From JAAYCI01 sp964550985 (lineage in GTDB: Bacteria; Bacillota; Clostridia; Oscillospirales; Ruminococcaceae), in the NCBI GenBank assembly GCA_964550985.1, contig CAZKBM010000071.1, positions 1-16,836 on the forward strand: 16,836 bases of DNA. Reading direction: 5' to 3'. Position 1 is the stretch's first letter; each line of letters starts with the position of its first letter. The notes beneath the pieces are model-generated. The model worked only from the letters and a program-made list of their open reading frames with translations, was not told where the DNA came from and made no database searches. The position numbers were made by a program, and so were the translations under genes. Below, in pieces: positions 1 through 7,878 of the stretch.

Positions 1-1
1 C

Positions 2-1090
2 CAGCGGCTTTCGGCCGTGTTCATCCCCATCATCACCTTTTTTTCCTCGCTGGCGGTGGCCATGGTGCTGCGCCGCGGGGGGCAGATGGTGCTGCTGCAC
101 AGTTTGGAACTGGGGGTGCTCTCGGCGTTTATCAGTTACGCGCTGGGTATTTTGGAGCCGGTGCAGCAGATTGCGCGGGTGCTTTCAGAGTTTATTGCCA
201 CCCAGGCCAACATTGAACGGGTGAGCGGCCTGCTGAATGAGCCCATTGCCCTGGCCGATACCCCCGAGGTGACCCAGAAATATGGCGACGCCTTTCACCC
301 CAAAACCGAAAACTGGGAGCCCATACACGGGGAGATTGAGTTTGAGAACGTCTGGTTCCGCTACCCCGACGGGGAGGAGTGGGTGCTGGAAGATTTTAGC
401 CTGAAGATACCGGCGGGCGCCAATGTGGCGCTGGTGGGGGAAACGGGGGCGGGCAAATCCACCTTGGTAAACCTGGCCTCCCGTTTTTACGAGCCCACCC
501 GTGGCCGGGTGCTGATTGATGGGCGGGACTACCGGGAGCGCAGCCTTAGCTGGCTGCACAGCCAACTGGGCTATGTGCTGCAAAATCCCCACCTGTTTTC
601 GGGCAGCGTGCGGGAGAATATCCGCTATGGGCGGCTGGACGCCACCGATGAGGAAATTTATGAGGCCGCGCGCCTTGTCTCGGCCGATTTGGTGGTGGCA
701 AAGTTGCCAAATGGTTACGACACCGATGTGGGCGAAGGAGGAGACCGGCTCTCCACCGGGGAAAAGCAACTGATTAGTTTTGCGCGGGCCGTTTTGGCAA
801 ACCCCCCGCTGTTTGTGCTAGACGAGGCCACCAGCAGCATTGACACCGAGACAGAACTTTTGATACAAAATGCGATTTCGCATATTTTACAGGGCCGTAC
901 CAGCTTTTTAGTGGCGCACAGGCTCTCCACCATCCGCCATGCCGATATCATTTTGGTGGTGGCGGGGGGCAAGATAGTGGAGCGCGGCACCCATGCCGAA
1001 CTCATGGCCCAAAAGGGCCACTACCACCACCTGTATACGGCCATGCGGCTGGAAGAGGCCGAGGCGGGCACGGAGCGGGAGGGCTGTTAG
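2..1090 (+). CDS. ABC exporter half-transporter, permease-ATPase fusion (5' end outside window)
   Basis: This is the C-terminal part of an ABCB/MsbA-type half transporter that exports a substrate across the cytoplasmic membrane using ATP. The frame is open to the left edge, so the gene starts upstream; the GTG at 17 is an internal codon. The first ~70 residues are the end of the transmembrane domain, with hydrophobic helices. The nucleotide-binding domain follows: Walker A GETGAGKST (about 437-463), Q-loop region VLQNPHLFSGSVREN, signature LSTGEKQL (749-772), Walker B LFVLDEAT (about 811-834) and H-loop AHRLST. The signature departs from LSGGQ (T and E replace G and Q), a variant seen in other clostridial exporters, so I do not read it as inactivation. 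Such half transporters often work as heterodimers, and the partner would lie upstream. The substrate cannot be told. No terminator is visible before the next gene, so read-through is possible. Confidence 0.93.
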   Translation, partial: QRLSAVFIPIITFFSSLAVAMVLRRGGQMVLLHSLELGVLSAFISYALGILEPVQQIARVLSEFIATQANIERVSGLLNEPIALADTPEVTQKYGDAFHPKTENWEPIHGEIEFENVWFRYPDGEEWVLEDFSLKIPAGANVALVGETGAGKSTLVNLASRFYEPTRGRVLIDGRDYRERSLSWLHSQLGYVLQNPHLFSGSVRENIRYGRLDATDEEIYEAARLVSADLVVAKLPNGYDTDVGEGGDRLSTGEKQLISFARAVLANPPLFVLDEATSSIDTETELLIQNAISHILQGRTSFLVAHRLSTIRHADIILVVAGGKIVERGTHAELMAQKGHYHHLYTAMRLEEAEAGTEREGC

Positions 1091-1189
1091 AACCCGGTGG
1101 GCTTTGAACCAGGCAAGAGTATATAGAAGGATATAAAAAGTCTTTACAGCAGTGGAGTGACCATAGCAGCGGAAAGCAGGGGATAACAG

Positions 1190-2062
1190 ATGGAGTACAA
1201 CCTACAAAACGAGATGATTGACCTTGTAGTCTCCAGCCTAGGGGCCGAGATGCGTTCTCTCAGGTTTGGCGGGGCAGAATACCTCTGGCAGGGGGACGCC
1301 ACCTACTGGGGGGAGCGCTCGCCCCTGCTGTTCCCCTATGTGGGCCGTTTAACCGGTGGGAAATACCGCTTAAGCGGCAGGGAATATGCGATGAACCTGC
1401 ATGGTTTTGCGCGCAAAAAGGAGTTTGCGCTGGAGGAAAAAACCGGGGACAGGCTGGTGTTTTTGCTGGAGGACGACAGCGAAACCCTGCAGCAGTACCC
1501 CTACCATTTTCAGCTTTGGCTGTGCTACACCCTGCGGCAAAACCAGGTGGAGGTGGCCTACAAAGTGCTGAATCTTTCAGAAAAAGAGATGTTTTTTGGC
1601 ATTGGCGGGCACCCCGGCTTTAGGCTGCCGCTGGAAGAGGGCCTGTGCTTTGAGGACTACTACCTGGCCTTTGACAGCCCCCACACGCCCAGCCGCATTG
1701 GTTTTACAAAAAGTTGTTTTTTAAACGGAATAAATGAACCGTATACACTGGCCGAAGGCTGCCGCCTGCCCCTGCGGCATGACCTATTTGATGGCGACGC
1801 CATAGTGCTTACAAATGTGGCAAAAAGGGCTACGCTAAAAACGGATAAGGGCGGGCGCAGCGTGAGCATGGAGTTTGAAAACTGGCCCTACCTGGGCCTT
1901 TGGCAGACGCCCAAAAAGGCCGCGCCCTACCTCTGCTTGGAGCCTTGGCTGAGCCTGCCCGCAAGGCAGGATATCGTAGAGGATTTTGCCTGCCAGGCGG
2001 GGCTTGTGCGCCTGCCCGCGGGCGAGAGCTGGCAAAACGCCTGGGCGCTGGAAATTAGCTGA
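1190..2062 (+). CDS. Aldose 1-epimerase (galactose mutarotase-like) family protein
   Basis: This 290-aa protein belongs to the galactose mutarotase-like superfamily, which interconverts alpha and beta anomers of aldoses or acts on hexose-6-phosphates. The start ATG is preceded by GCAGGGGA at about 7-nt spacing. Family landmarks are visible: GRLTGG-like segment near residues 52-57, HGFAR (H71), GGHPGF with the likely general acid H141, and CLEPW with the likely general base E251. Length and motif order fit the LacX-like branch better than classical GalM. No signal peptide is present, so it is cytosolic. It lies 99 nt downstream of the ABC gene and may be read from it; the gap has AT-rich stretches but no convincing -35/-10 pair. 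It may serve general sugar metabolism together with the kinases further right, but no direct link is shown. Confidence 0.9.
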   Translation: MEYNLQNEMIDLVVSSLGAEMRSLRFGGAEYLWQGDATYWGERSPLLFPYVGRLTGGKYRLSGREYAMNLHGFARKKEFALEEKTGDRLVFLLEDDSETLQQYPYHFQLWLCYTLRQNQVEVAYKVLNLSEKEMFFGIGGHPGFRLPLEEGLCFEDYYLAFDSPHTPSRIGFTKSCFLNGINEPYTLAEGCRLPLRHDLFDGDAIVLTNVAKRATLKTDKGGRSVSMEFENWPYLGLWQTPKKAAPYLCLEPWLSLPARQDIVEDFACQAGLVRLPAGESWQNAWALEIS

Positions 2063-2150
2063 AACTAGTCGCTTTTGCGGTGCGGCCAGATGTGGACGAA
2101 GAGCCGATGCTTCGCAGCGTGGCCAAAAATGGGCAATGGCAAAAAACAGG
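2063..2150. other. Intergenic segment with imperfect inverted repeats
   Basis: This short gap between the plus-strand mutarotase and the terminator holds nested imperfect arms: GGCCA (2084-2088) with TGGCC (2120-2124), and CGAAG (2097-2101) with CTTCG (2110-2114). It has no U-tract of its own. I see no open frame worth calling. Confidence 0.3.
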
Positions 2151-2175
2151 GGGCCTTCTCACTAAGAGAAGGCCC
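2145..2175 (-). terminator. Rho-independent terminator, mainly for the minus-strand ATP-NAD-kinase-like gene
   Basis: A perfect 10-bp stem is formed by GGGCCTTCTC (2151-2160) and GAGAAGGCCC (2166-2175) with a 5-nt loop. Read on the minus strand it is followed by CCTGTTTTTT, a good U-tract. Read on the plus strand it is followed by an AT-rich run without a clean U-tract, so it may also weakly end the mutarotase transcript. Confidence 0.85.
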
Positions 2176-2198
2176 TACTTATGTTATGTTAATTTGCT

Positions 2199-3332
2199 CT
2201 AACTGCGTACCTCATACACCATGGTTTGGCCAAAGGCAATTTGCACCTTTACATAGCCCTGCAATTCCTCGTCTAGGGCGGGGTCGCCTGTATCCACCAG
2301 CAGGGGCTGGTGTTTCAGGGCCACTAGTTTTGCGGCGGTGGCCACCACAAGGATGTTATCCTTGCCCACCCGGCGCAAGATGCGCGGGCTTAGCTGCTGG
2401 TTGCCCCGGCCAAACAGGCTGCCCTGGCCGCCTATCACCGTTACTACAATTTTTACGGGCAGGGCGGGGTTTTGTATCAGTTCCCAAAGCTGGTTTTCGG
2501 TTACGTCCTGGGCCACCAGTTGCCGGTTTTGCACCACATCCACCCCCAAAAGGGTGTTTGGCAGCCCCAGTTCCTGCATCACGGCGCGGGTGGTACTGCC
2601 CGGCCCAATGATATATAAGGTGCCCTCCTCCATCTCCTCGGCCACCGTGGCGGCCATACCCTGCAAATCCCCCTCATCGCTGGCCCCGCCGCTTTTGGTG
2701 TGCTGTATGCGGCTTTGGGCCGAAGGTACGTTCATGTACCCATACAGCCGGGCGCTCACCCTACCCTCGCGGAAGAGTTCCTCGTCTATGTCCATCACCT
2801 CAGATTCTTTGAGGTTGGTGATTTTGCCCTCCAGGTACTCCTTTGCCGCCATACCGGCATTTTTGGGGTTGATGGCATAGACGGCCGAATGAATTTTAAC
2901 CCCGGCGGGGATGCCGATGACCGGAATTTCCATGCCCACGGCCTCGCAGATATTGCGGGCCGTGCCGTCGCCTCCTGCAAAAAGCAGCAGGTCTACCCCG
3001 GCCTCTTTTAGCAGTTTTGCAGCCAACAGGCTATCTTGGGCGGTGGTGTGGGGCCCTGCGGGGCTGCCCACCACCTGTGCGGCAAAACCCAGGCTCCGCA
3101 GGGTGTCCTCGCCCATGGCGCCGCCATAGGTGTAAATATCCAGTTGGTCTGCTATCTCCCCCAGTTCTTCCAGCGCCCGCCCAGCACGCTGGGGGCTTTC
3201 GGGTTTGCCGCCCAGGGCTAGGGCTCTTTCCACGGTGTCGGCCCCGTCACTGCCCTTTAAGCCCACCCGGCCGCCTAGGCCCGCAATGGGGTTTATCAGT
3301 ACGCCAAGAGATTTTTTTGTGCCCGGCATCAT
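2199..3332 (-). CDS. ATP-NAD kinase family protein (AcoX/COG3199-like)
   Basis: This ~377-aa protein has the diacylglycerol/NAD-kinase fold, shown by the nucleotide-binding motif AGGDGTARN at about residues 119-127 and an N-terminal LINPIAGLGG segment. The pattern matches the AcoX branch of ATP-NAD kinases rather than the ~290-aa housekeeping NadK; members are annotated as NAD kinase-like but their substrates are mostly untested. I placed the start at the ATG of 3332, because a GAGG site lies about 6 nt upstream; the frame also has a TTG at 3335 and a second ATG at 3329. No signal peptide or membrane segment is seen. The gene lies 82 nt downstream of the protease gene on the same strand, and a strong hairpin terminator follows it. 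Its physiological role here is unknown. Confidence 0.85.
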   Translation of the reverse strand: MMPGTKKSLGVLINPIAGLGGRVGLKGSDGADTVERALALGGKPESPQRAGRALEELGEIADQLDIYTYGGAMGEDTLRSLGFAAQVVGSPAGPHTTAQDSLLAAKLLKEAGVDLLLFAGGDGTARNICEAVGMEIPVIGIPAGVKIHSAVYAINPKNAGMAAKEYLEGKITNLKESEVMDIDEELFREGRVSARLYGYMNVPSAQSRIQHTKSGGASDEGDLQGMAATVAEEMEEGTLYIIGPGSTTRAVMQELGLPNTLLGVDVVQNRQLVAQDVTENQLWELIQNPALPVKIVVTVIGGQGSLFGRGNQQLSPRILRRVGKDNILVVATAAKLVALKHQPLLVDTGDPALDEELQGYVKVQIAFGQTMVYEVRS

Positions 3333-3414
3333 CAAACGCCTCGCTTTCTGGTTTGTTGCGGTATCTTGCCGTGGGGCTTTAGTACGTCCTTTGGGCTAAG
3401 ATGCGCAGTGTTTA

Positions 3415-4554
3415 CTACAATGTTGACTGTACGGCTTCCATAAAAGCAGAGGGGTTTAAAAAGCGCTGACCCCCGTTGGTTTCGTAAGCAGTTTGCCGCA
3501 TCAGCTCAAGAAGCTCTTGCCCCGTCAGCGTGGGGTTAATCTGCCAGCCCAGCGCAAGCACACCCGTTCCATAGGGTATGGCCCAACTATGGCCTCCAGC
3601 GGCATCATAACAGTAGGAATATTCACCATCATAGTAGACTTCTGCAGTGGTACGATATCCCACGGGTGTTCCGAGCGCTTGCGCAGGGCAGTCTTTAAAA
3701 TCGCCGTCGGGTGTTCCCATCTGGCTTGTGTAAATGTCGTCCCTATTATCCGGGGCAAAAAAACTGGGCCAAAACACACAGGTGTCATATTCTTTTCTAC
3801 AATCCAATACCAAAATATTGGCTTCTCGTGCGCGCTGCACGGCTTTCTCCCATACATCAGGGTCATCAAAATATTCTGCATTTGTGAAATCGGCCGAAAC
3901 GCTTACGGCACGTATTTTCTCTGCCCCAGGCAGCGCCTTATTTTGTTCAATTAACCAGTCCAGCGCCTGGGCGCCCATTTCCGGGGCGTTTCTCTCCCAA
4001 AATTTCAGCGCCACATAATATAATTTTGCCCCGGGGGCTGTGCCTAGGGTGTCTCCGGCCAATAGGCTTGCTACAGAAGGGCCGTGCATGGAACTGGGGC
4101 TATCCTTTTCCGTTAAACCCACCGTGTGGTATTGTTTGATTTTACCGGCGTATTCGGTGTGGCCGGGCAACAGGGGCTGGTCAATAATTGCCACGGTTAC
4201 GTTTTTGCCGGTAATTCCCTGCGCATGTATATCTGAAATGTTTAAGCCCGGGTCTTTGCCGTTTTCCAAAATCTCTGCCGCAAGTGCTTCGTTGCCCTCA
4301 AAGAGGGTATTTTGGTTGAACCAAAATGTGCGCATATCCTCTGTAAGATACTCGTCTTGATGCAGTGTCAGGGTTTCACCTAGCCCACGCACATCGGCAT
4401 AAGGCTCTTGCAGTACATTGCTGCCGGAAGAAGTTTCGGCTTGTGGTAGTGAGGCAGAGCTTGTACTATAAGCCGTAGTTCCTGGGGTCGTTTTTCCTGT
4501 GCAGGAGCACAGGAATACCAGTGATAAAAAACACAATGCGATTTTTTTTCTCAT
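3415..4554 (-). CDS. Subtilisin-like (S8 family) serine protease, predicted lipoprotein
   Basis: This 379-aa protein starts with a lipoprotein signal peptide: MRKK, a hydrophobic stretch, and LCSC with the modified cysteine at C18. It is therefore probably anchored outside the membrane after a Ser/Thr-rich linker (19-50). An S8 catalytic triad can be read in order: D125 in VAIIDQPL (the usual motif is DTG), H157 in MHGPSVASLLAG, and S323 in GHSWAIPYGTG (the usual motif is GTSMA.P). All three catalytic residues are kept, but the surrounding motifs are divergent. The start ATG follows an AAAGGT site at about 10-nt spacing. Base composition is less GC-rich than the neighbours. It sits 73 nt downstream of the TetR gene on the same strand, in an AT-rich gap that may carry its own promoter. 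The substrate is unknown. Confidence 0.85.
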   Translation of the reverse strand: MRKKIALCFLSLVFLCSCTGKTTPGTTAYSTSSASLPQAETSSGSNVLQEPYADVRGLGETLTLHQDEYLTEDMRTFWFNQNTLFEGNEALAAEILENGKDPGLNISDIHAQGITGKNVTVAIIDQPLLPGHTEYAGKIKQYHTVGLTEKDSPSSMHGPSVASLLAGDTLGTAPGAKLYYVALKFWERNAPEMGAQALDWLIEQNKALPGAEKIRAVSVSADFTNAEYFDDPDVWEKAVQRAREANILVLDCRKEYDTCVFWPSFFAPDNRDDIYTSQMGTPDGDFKDCPAQALGTPVGYRTTAEVYYDGEYSYCYDAAGGHSWAIPYGTGVLALGWQINPTLTGQELLELMRQTAYETNGGQRFLNPSAFMEAVQSTL

Positions 4555-4627
4555 GTCTTGGCTGACCTTTCGTTACATATAAAATGTTACTATAATTAAT
4601 TGGAATGTAAAAATTACAAAAGCTTTC
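4555..4627 (-). promoter_or_regulatory. AT-rich upstream region of the protease gene
   Basis: The gap between TetR and the protease is strikingly AT-rich. On the minus strand it contains TATAGT-like and TATATG-like -10 candidates with TTGTAA or TTTACA upstream, but no pair has ideal spacing. TTACAT (4573-4578) and ATGTAA (4605-4610) form a widely spaced inverted repeat. A separate protease promoter is plausible but not proven. Confidence 0.35.
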
Positions 4628-5218
4628 TCAGAAAGCCGTGGCGGCGTCAAAATAGTGCACGCTGGCCGCTATCAGCCTGCCGGCCCCGGCAACCAAGGCA
4701 TCCAGCGGAATGCCATTTTTTAGCCCGTATTGCAGCAGTCCCAAAAAACCGTTTGCCACAAAGGCATAAAACAGGTCGGTTTGCTCCGGGGTGGCGGCGG
4801 GGTAGAGGCCGGTATACTCCTGCAAACTCTTCTCCCGCCCCAGGCCAATAATTTTTTCCACAAACTTTTTGTCGCCGTTTTCCCCCAGTAAAATGGCGCA
4901 CATCTCACGGTTATTTTCAAAAAACAAAAACAGGGCGGAGGTAAAACTTTCGGTGGCGGCGCTTGGGGCCGCTTCGTCCAGCACGGGGTTCTTTTCCAAA
5001 ATTTCCTGCAACTGTAAAAGCAGGGCGTTCTCCATTTTTTCCAGCAAATCGTAAATATCCAGGTAGTGCAGGTAAAAAGTACCTCGGTTTACCCCGGCTT
5101 TTTCGCACAGTTCTTTTACTGTTACGGCCTGTATGGGTTTTTGCATAAGCAGTTCCAGCAGCGCGTTTTGCAAAAGCATACGGGTTAATTTTGTGCGCTG
5201 GTCTTCCTTTTTATTCAT
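4628..5218 (-). CDS. TetR/AcrR family transcriptional regulator
   Basis: This 196-aa regulator has an N-terminal TetR helix-turn-helix: TVKELCEKAGV and NRGTFYLHY at about residues 33-52. An all-helical ligand-binding and dimerisation domain follows, of the type common in clostridial TetR proteins. I chose the ATG at 5218 rather than the upstream in-frame ATG at 5287. An AAAGGTGG ribosome binding site lies 6 nt before 5218, the N-terminus MNKKEDQRT is typical of the family, and the longer version would run into the shared promoter region. It is divergent from the SDR/epimerase gene at 5382, with a 15-bp dyad overlapping its own -35 box. Autorepression together with control of the epimerase gene is therefore the simplest reading. 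The inducer is unknown. Confidence 0.9.
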   Translation of the reverse strand: MNKKEDQRTKLTRMLLQNALLELLMQKPIQAVTVKELCEKAGVNRGTFYLHYLDIYDLLEKMENALLLQLQEILEKNPVLDEAAPSAATESFTSALFLFFENNREMCAILLGENGDKKFVEKIIGLGREKSLQEYTGLYPAATPEQTDLFYAFVANGFLGLLQYGLKNGIPLDALVAGAGRLIAASVHYFDAATAF

Positions 5219-5299
5219 GCACTTCCACCTTTCGTGAATCACTGCCATACAGTTTGGCCCCGGCTGTTGATTGGCCGCCAAAATCACTCAAATTGTTCA

Positions 5300-5327
5300 T
5301 TGAATTTTCACCAATATGTATTATTAT
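5300..5327 (+). promoter_or_regulatory. Promoter of the SDR/epimerase gene
   Basis: TTGAAT (5300-5305) and TATTAT (5322-5327) are separated by 16 bp. This -10 overlaps the -10 of the divergent TetR promoter, so the two polymerases would compete. Transcription would start near 5334 and run through the dyad at 5348-5362. Confidence 0.6.
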
Positions 5328-5351
5328 AGAACATAGAGAAGAGTTTCTCAA
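5323..5351 (-). promoter_or_regulatory. Promoter of the TetR gene
   Basis: On the minus strand a -35 box TTGAGA (5351-5346) and a perfect -10 box TATAAT (5328-5323) are separated by 17 bp. The -35 overlaps the left arm of the dyad operator at 5348-5362, as expected for autorepression. Confidence 0.7.
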
Positions 5352-5362
5352 CACCTTGTTGA
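5348..5362. promoter_or_regulatory. Probable TetR operator
   Basis: TCAACACCTTGTTGA is a 15-bp dyad with perfect 6-bp arms and a 3-bp centre. It covers the -35 edge of the TetR promoter and lies just downstream of the predicted start of the divergent epimerase transcript, so one bound dimer could block both. Confidence 0.6.
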
Positions 5363-5381
5363 AATATTGGAGAATATTGCG

Positions 5382-6452
5382 ATGAATCGTATATATATTG
5401 TGACGGGTGCGGGCGGCCACCTGGGCAGGCATATTGTGCAGCAGCTGCTGGACGAGGGCCAAGCTGTGCGGGCTTTTTTGCTGACGGGTGAAAAAATGCC
5501 GCTTGGGAAGAACAGCCCCTTGCTGCGCTGCTACTGGGGGGATGTGCGCGATAAAGAGACCCTGCGCCCCCTGTTTGCGGGCCTTGCGGGCCAGCAGATT
5601 GTTGTGGTACATGCGGCGGCTGTGATTGATATCACCACAAAGGTGAGCCCCCTTGCCTACGAGGTGAATGTGCTTGGCACAAAAAACATGGTGGAAAGTG
5701 CCCTGCAATATGGCGTTTACCGCTTTATCTACGTAAGTTCGGTACATGCCATTGCCGAGCCCGCCTGCAGCCAGCTCATCCGTGAGACACGGCAGTTTTC
5801 CCCCAGTACGGTGGAGGGCGGGTATGCCAAAACAAAGGCCGAGGCCGCCGCACTGGTGATACGGGCCACCCAGCAGCAGGGCCTGCCGGGCATATTGCTG
5901 CACCCCACCGGCATTATTGGGCCCATGGACGCGGGCAACAACAACCTGGTTACAGCCATTAAAAATTACGTGCAGGGCAGTTTGCGCATCTGCCCCAAGG
6001 GCGGCTACGATTTTGTGGACGTGCGCGATGTGGCAAGCGCCTGTATTGCCGCCGCCGATAAAGGTCGGGTGGGCGAGCCCTATATCCTCTCGGGCCGGTA
6101 TTACCGCATCAGCGAACTATTTGATATGCTGCGCGAGATCAGCCGTAAAAAGCGGGGCTACTGGGTACTGCCCAACTGGGTGGCAAGCACCGCCGCCCCC
6201 CTGATGGAAAAAGCGGCCCTACGCAAGGGCAAGGCCCCGCTGGTAACAAAGTATTCCCTGTATACCCTGCACAGCCATGCGGCCTTTTCGCACGAGAAGG
6301 CCAGCCGGGAGTTGGGCTTTTGGCCCAGGGATATCTGGGATACCCTGACCGACACCCTGCATTGGTTGCAGGGGAAGGGGGATGCACAGCGGGAGACGAA
6401 ACGCCGCCTGGCCAGGGTAAAACCCAAAAAGCGGGCCAGGGCCAAAGCCTAG
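5382..6452 (+). CDS. NAD(P)-dependent epimerase/dehydratase-like extended SDR
   Basis: This 356-aa extended short-chain dehydrogenase has the N-terminal Rossmann motif TGAGGHLGRH (residues 8-17), an acidic GDVRD segment (53-57), HAAA (77-80), a VSS segment carrying the likely catalytic serine (118-120), and the YxxxK pair Y148/K152 in GGYAKTKAE. The pattern resembles dihydroflavonol-4-reductase/3-beta-HSD-like proteins; the substrate is unknown. The C-terminus is an unusual Lys/Arg-rich tail (RRLARVKPKKRARAKA). I chose the ATG at 5382, which follows GGAG at 9 nt; an in-frame TTG at 5367 would overlap that site. The divergent TetR gene and the dyad in the leader make it the likely TetR target, consistent with a role in handling a small molecule that the TetR protein senses. 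Confidence 0.87.
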   Translation: MNRIYIVTGAGGHLGRHIVQQLLDEGQAVRAFLLTGEKMPLGKNSPLLRCYWGDVRDKETLRPLFAGLAGQQIVVVHAAAVIDITTKVSPLAYEVNVLGTKNMVESALQYGVYRFIYVSSVHAIAEPACSQLIRETRQFSPSTVEGGYAKTKAEAAALVIRATQQQGLPGILLHPTGIIGPMDAGNNNLVTAIKNYVQGSLRICPKGGYDFVDVRDVASACIAAADKGRVGEPYILSGRYYRISELFDMLREISRKKRGYWVLPNWVASTAAPLMEKAALRKGKAPLVTKYSLYTLHSHAAFSHEKASRELGFWPRDIWDTLTDTLHWLQGKGDAQRETKRRLARVKPKKRARAKA

Positions 6453-6479
6453 GCGAAGTGGGTTTGCTGGATTAAAACA

Positions 6480-6532
6480 ATAAAAAACAGGCCCCGAACA
6501 ACTGAGAGAAGCTCACTTGTTTGGGGCCTGTT
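6480..6532 (-). terminator. Rho-independent terminator, shared between convergent genes
   Basis: A 16-bp stem pairs AACAGGCCCCGAACAA (6486-6501) with TTGTTTGGGGCCTGTT (6517-6532), with one G-U pair and a 15-nt loop. On the minus strand the stem runs into TTTTTTATTGTTTT, so it clearly ends the kinase transcript. It can also fold in the plus-strand epimerase transcript but lacks a U-tract on that side. Confidence 0.85.
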
Positions 6533-6567
6533 GTAAGGTTGCGGCGCTGCGGTAACGGCAGGGGTAT

Positions 6568-7641
6568 TTATTTTGCCACTTCCCGCACGATGCTTTGCAT
6601 CTCACTCCACTTTTTTTCCATATCCGCCACCAGGGTTTTTTGGGTACGCCAGCGGTCCAGGTTGTGGGCGGGGCGGGCGGTTTTAAAGTAGATATCCCCC
6701 TCTAAATAATCGGTTAAAAAGCGCATCCCACATTCCAGCGTCATGGTTTTGGCCCCCAGGGGCAGGGTTTCAATCTCGGTTTTGGTAAGGCCGCCATCGC
6801 AGCCCTGTAAAAACCCTTCGGTATAGCTTTTAAAAAGTGTTAAATCCATCGAAACCAAGCTCAAATTCCGTTCGTCCTCGCTGGCCGTGCTGGCCCCAAA
6901 GCGGATGGAATCCCCATAGTCGAAGATGGAGAGGCCTGGCATGACGGTGTCCAGGTCGATGACGCAGAGGGCCTTGCGGGTGGTTTCGTCCAGCATTACA
7001 TTATTCAGTTTTGTGTCGTTATGCGTCACCCGCAGTGGCAGGGCCCCGCTTTTTAATAGGGCGGCAGGCTGGCTCATCTCCTCTTCGCGCTGCAGCAAAA
7101 ATGCAATATCCTCGCTCAGTTCCCCCGCGCGGGAGTAAGCGTCGGCTTTTACGGCCCGTTTAAAATTTTGGTAGCGCACGGGTGTGTTGTGGAAGTCTTT
7201 AATGGTCTCGTACAAGCTGGCGGCTGGAAAGGCCGTAAGCTGGCTTTGAAAGCGGCCAAAGGCAACGCCGCTCTCGTAAAAATCGCGGGGGCTCTCGGCC
7301 CTTTCCAGGCAAAGGGAGTGCCCTACAAAGTTATATAGCCGCCAGTAACTGCCCGTGTCATCCACGTAATAATCGGCCCCGTTTTGGGTGGGGATAAGCC
7401 GCAGCACGCCGCGGGGGTCTTGCACCAATTGGCGCAGGTGCCCCGTAACGCGCGCAATGTTTTCCATCACCTCGTTTGGGTGGGGAAAAACATGGCCGTT
7501 CAGGCGCTGCAAGATGTATTCAACACCGTTTTCGCAGTCCACCTTGTAGGTATCGTTGATATGGCCGTTGCCGTAGCGCTGGCAATCGGCCGCTTTGCCC
7601 TCCAGGCAAAATTGGCTCAGTATTTCGGCGTTTTGAATCAT
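6568..7641 (-). CDS. Phosphotransferase-family sugar kinase, N-acetylhexosamine 1-kinase (NahK)-like
   Basis: This ~357-aa protein has the aminoglycoside-phosphotransferase/choline-kinase fold. Counting from the ATG at 7650, the catalytic loop is VTHNDTKLNNVMLD with H210, D212 and N217, and the metal-binding motif is CVIDLDTVMPG with D232 and D234. The N-terminal GNGHINDTY glycine-rich loop is at about 27-35. Overall length and these motifs match N-acetylhexosamine 1-kinase, which phosphorylates GlcNAc or GalNAc at C1 to feed UDP-sugar synthesis or salvage; the sugar here is inferred. I prefer the ATG at 7641, because a GGGGG site lies about 9 nt upstream, whereas that site directly abuts the ATG at 7650. 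It is divergent from a ROK-family protein and ends at a strong terminator. No phosphorylase or transporter of the lacto-N-biose pathway is in view. Confidence 0.85.
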   Translation of the reverse strand: MIQNAEILSQFCLEGKAADCQRYGNGHINDTYKVDCENGVEYILQRLNGHVFPHPNEVMENIARVTGHLRQLVQDPRGVLRLIPTQNGADYYVDDTGSYWRLYNFVGHSLCLERAESPRDFYESGVAFGRFQSQLTAFPAASLYETIKDFHNTPVRYQNFKRAVKADAYSRAGELSEDIAFLLQREEEMSQPAALLKSGALPLRVTHNDTKLNNVMLDETTRKALCVIDLDTVMPGLSIFDYGDSIRFGASTASEDERNLSLVSMDLTLFKSYTEGFLQGCDGGLTKTEIETLPLGAKTMTLECGMRFLTDYLEGDIYFKTARPAHNLDRWRTQKTLVADMEKKWSEMQSIVREVAK

Positions 7642-7878
7642 GGCTGCCATCCCCCACAGTGTTCAGTATTTTCTCTTTCATCTTAACAGCAATTGGCCCC
7701 TGGGTATTTGTTTTTTCGGAAGATATATTTGCACAGTTTGTATTTTGGGAAGGGGAAAAAGCAAATTTGGGTGTACAAGAAAAGATAGGACACAAAAGCC
7801 CCCCAAAAGTGCAAAGACGAAAGCCGCTTGCTTTTTTACAATAGAGGAGAGCAAACCGATACAGAAGGGGAGAGAGAA
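7642..7878. promoter_or_regulatory. Divergent intergenic region between the two sugar-kinase-like genes
   Basis: This segment must carry the promoters of both genes. For the plus strand a TACAAT -10 candidate lies at 7837-7842, without a good -35. For the minus strand TTGCTT and TACAAA at 16-bp spacing can be read around 7720-7760. Both calls are weak. I see no convincing operator dyad. Confidence 0.35.

Noticed and set aside
185..769. 194-codon minus-strand frame opposite the ABC transporter
   Set aside because: The plus strand encodes intact Walker A, signature and Walker B motifs; the antisense product has no recognisable domain.
6054..6061. Another GCCGATAA on the plus strand, and one at 13755-13762 on the minus strand
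   Set aside because: Both lie inside coding sequence (Ala-Asp and similar codons) with no suitable -35 core and no flagellar gene downstream, so they look like chance matches in GC-rich DNA.
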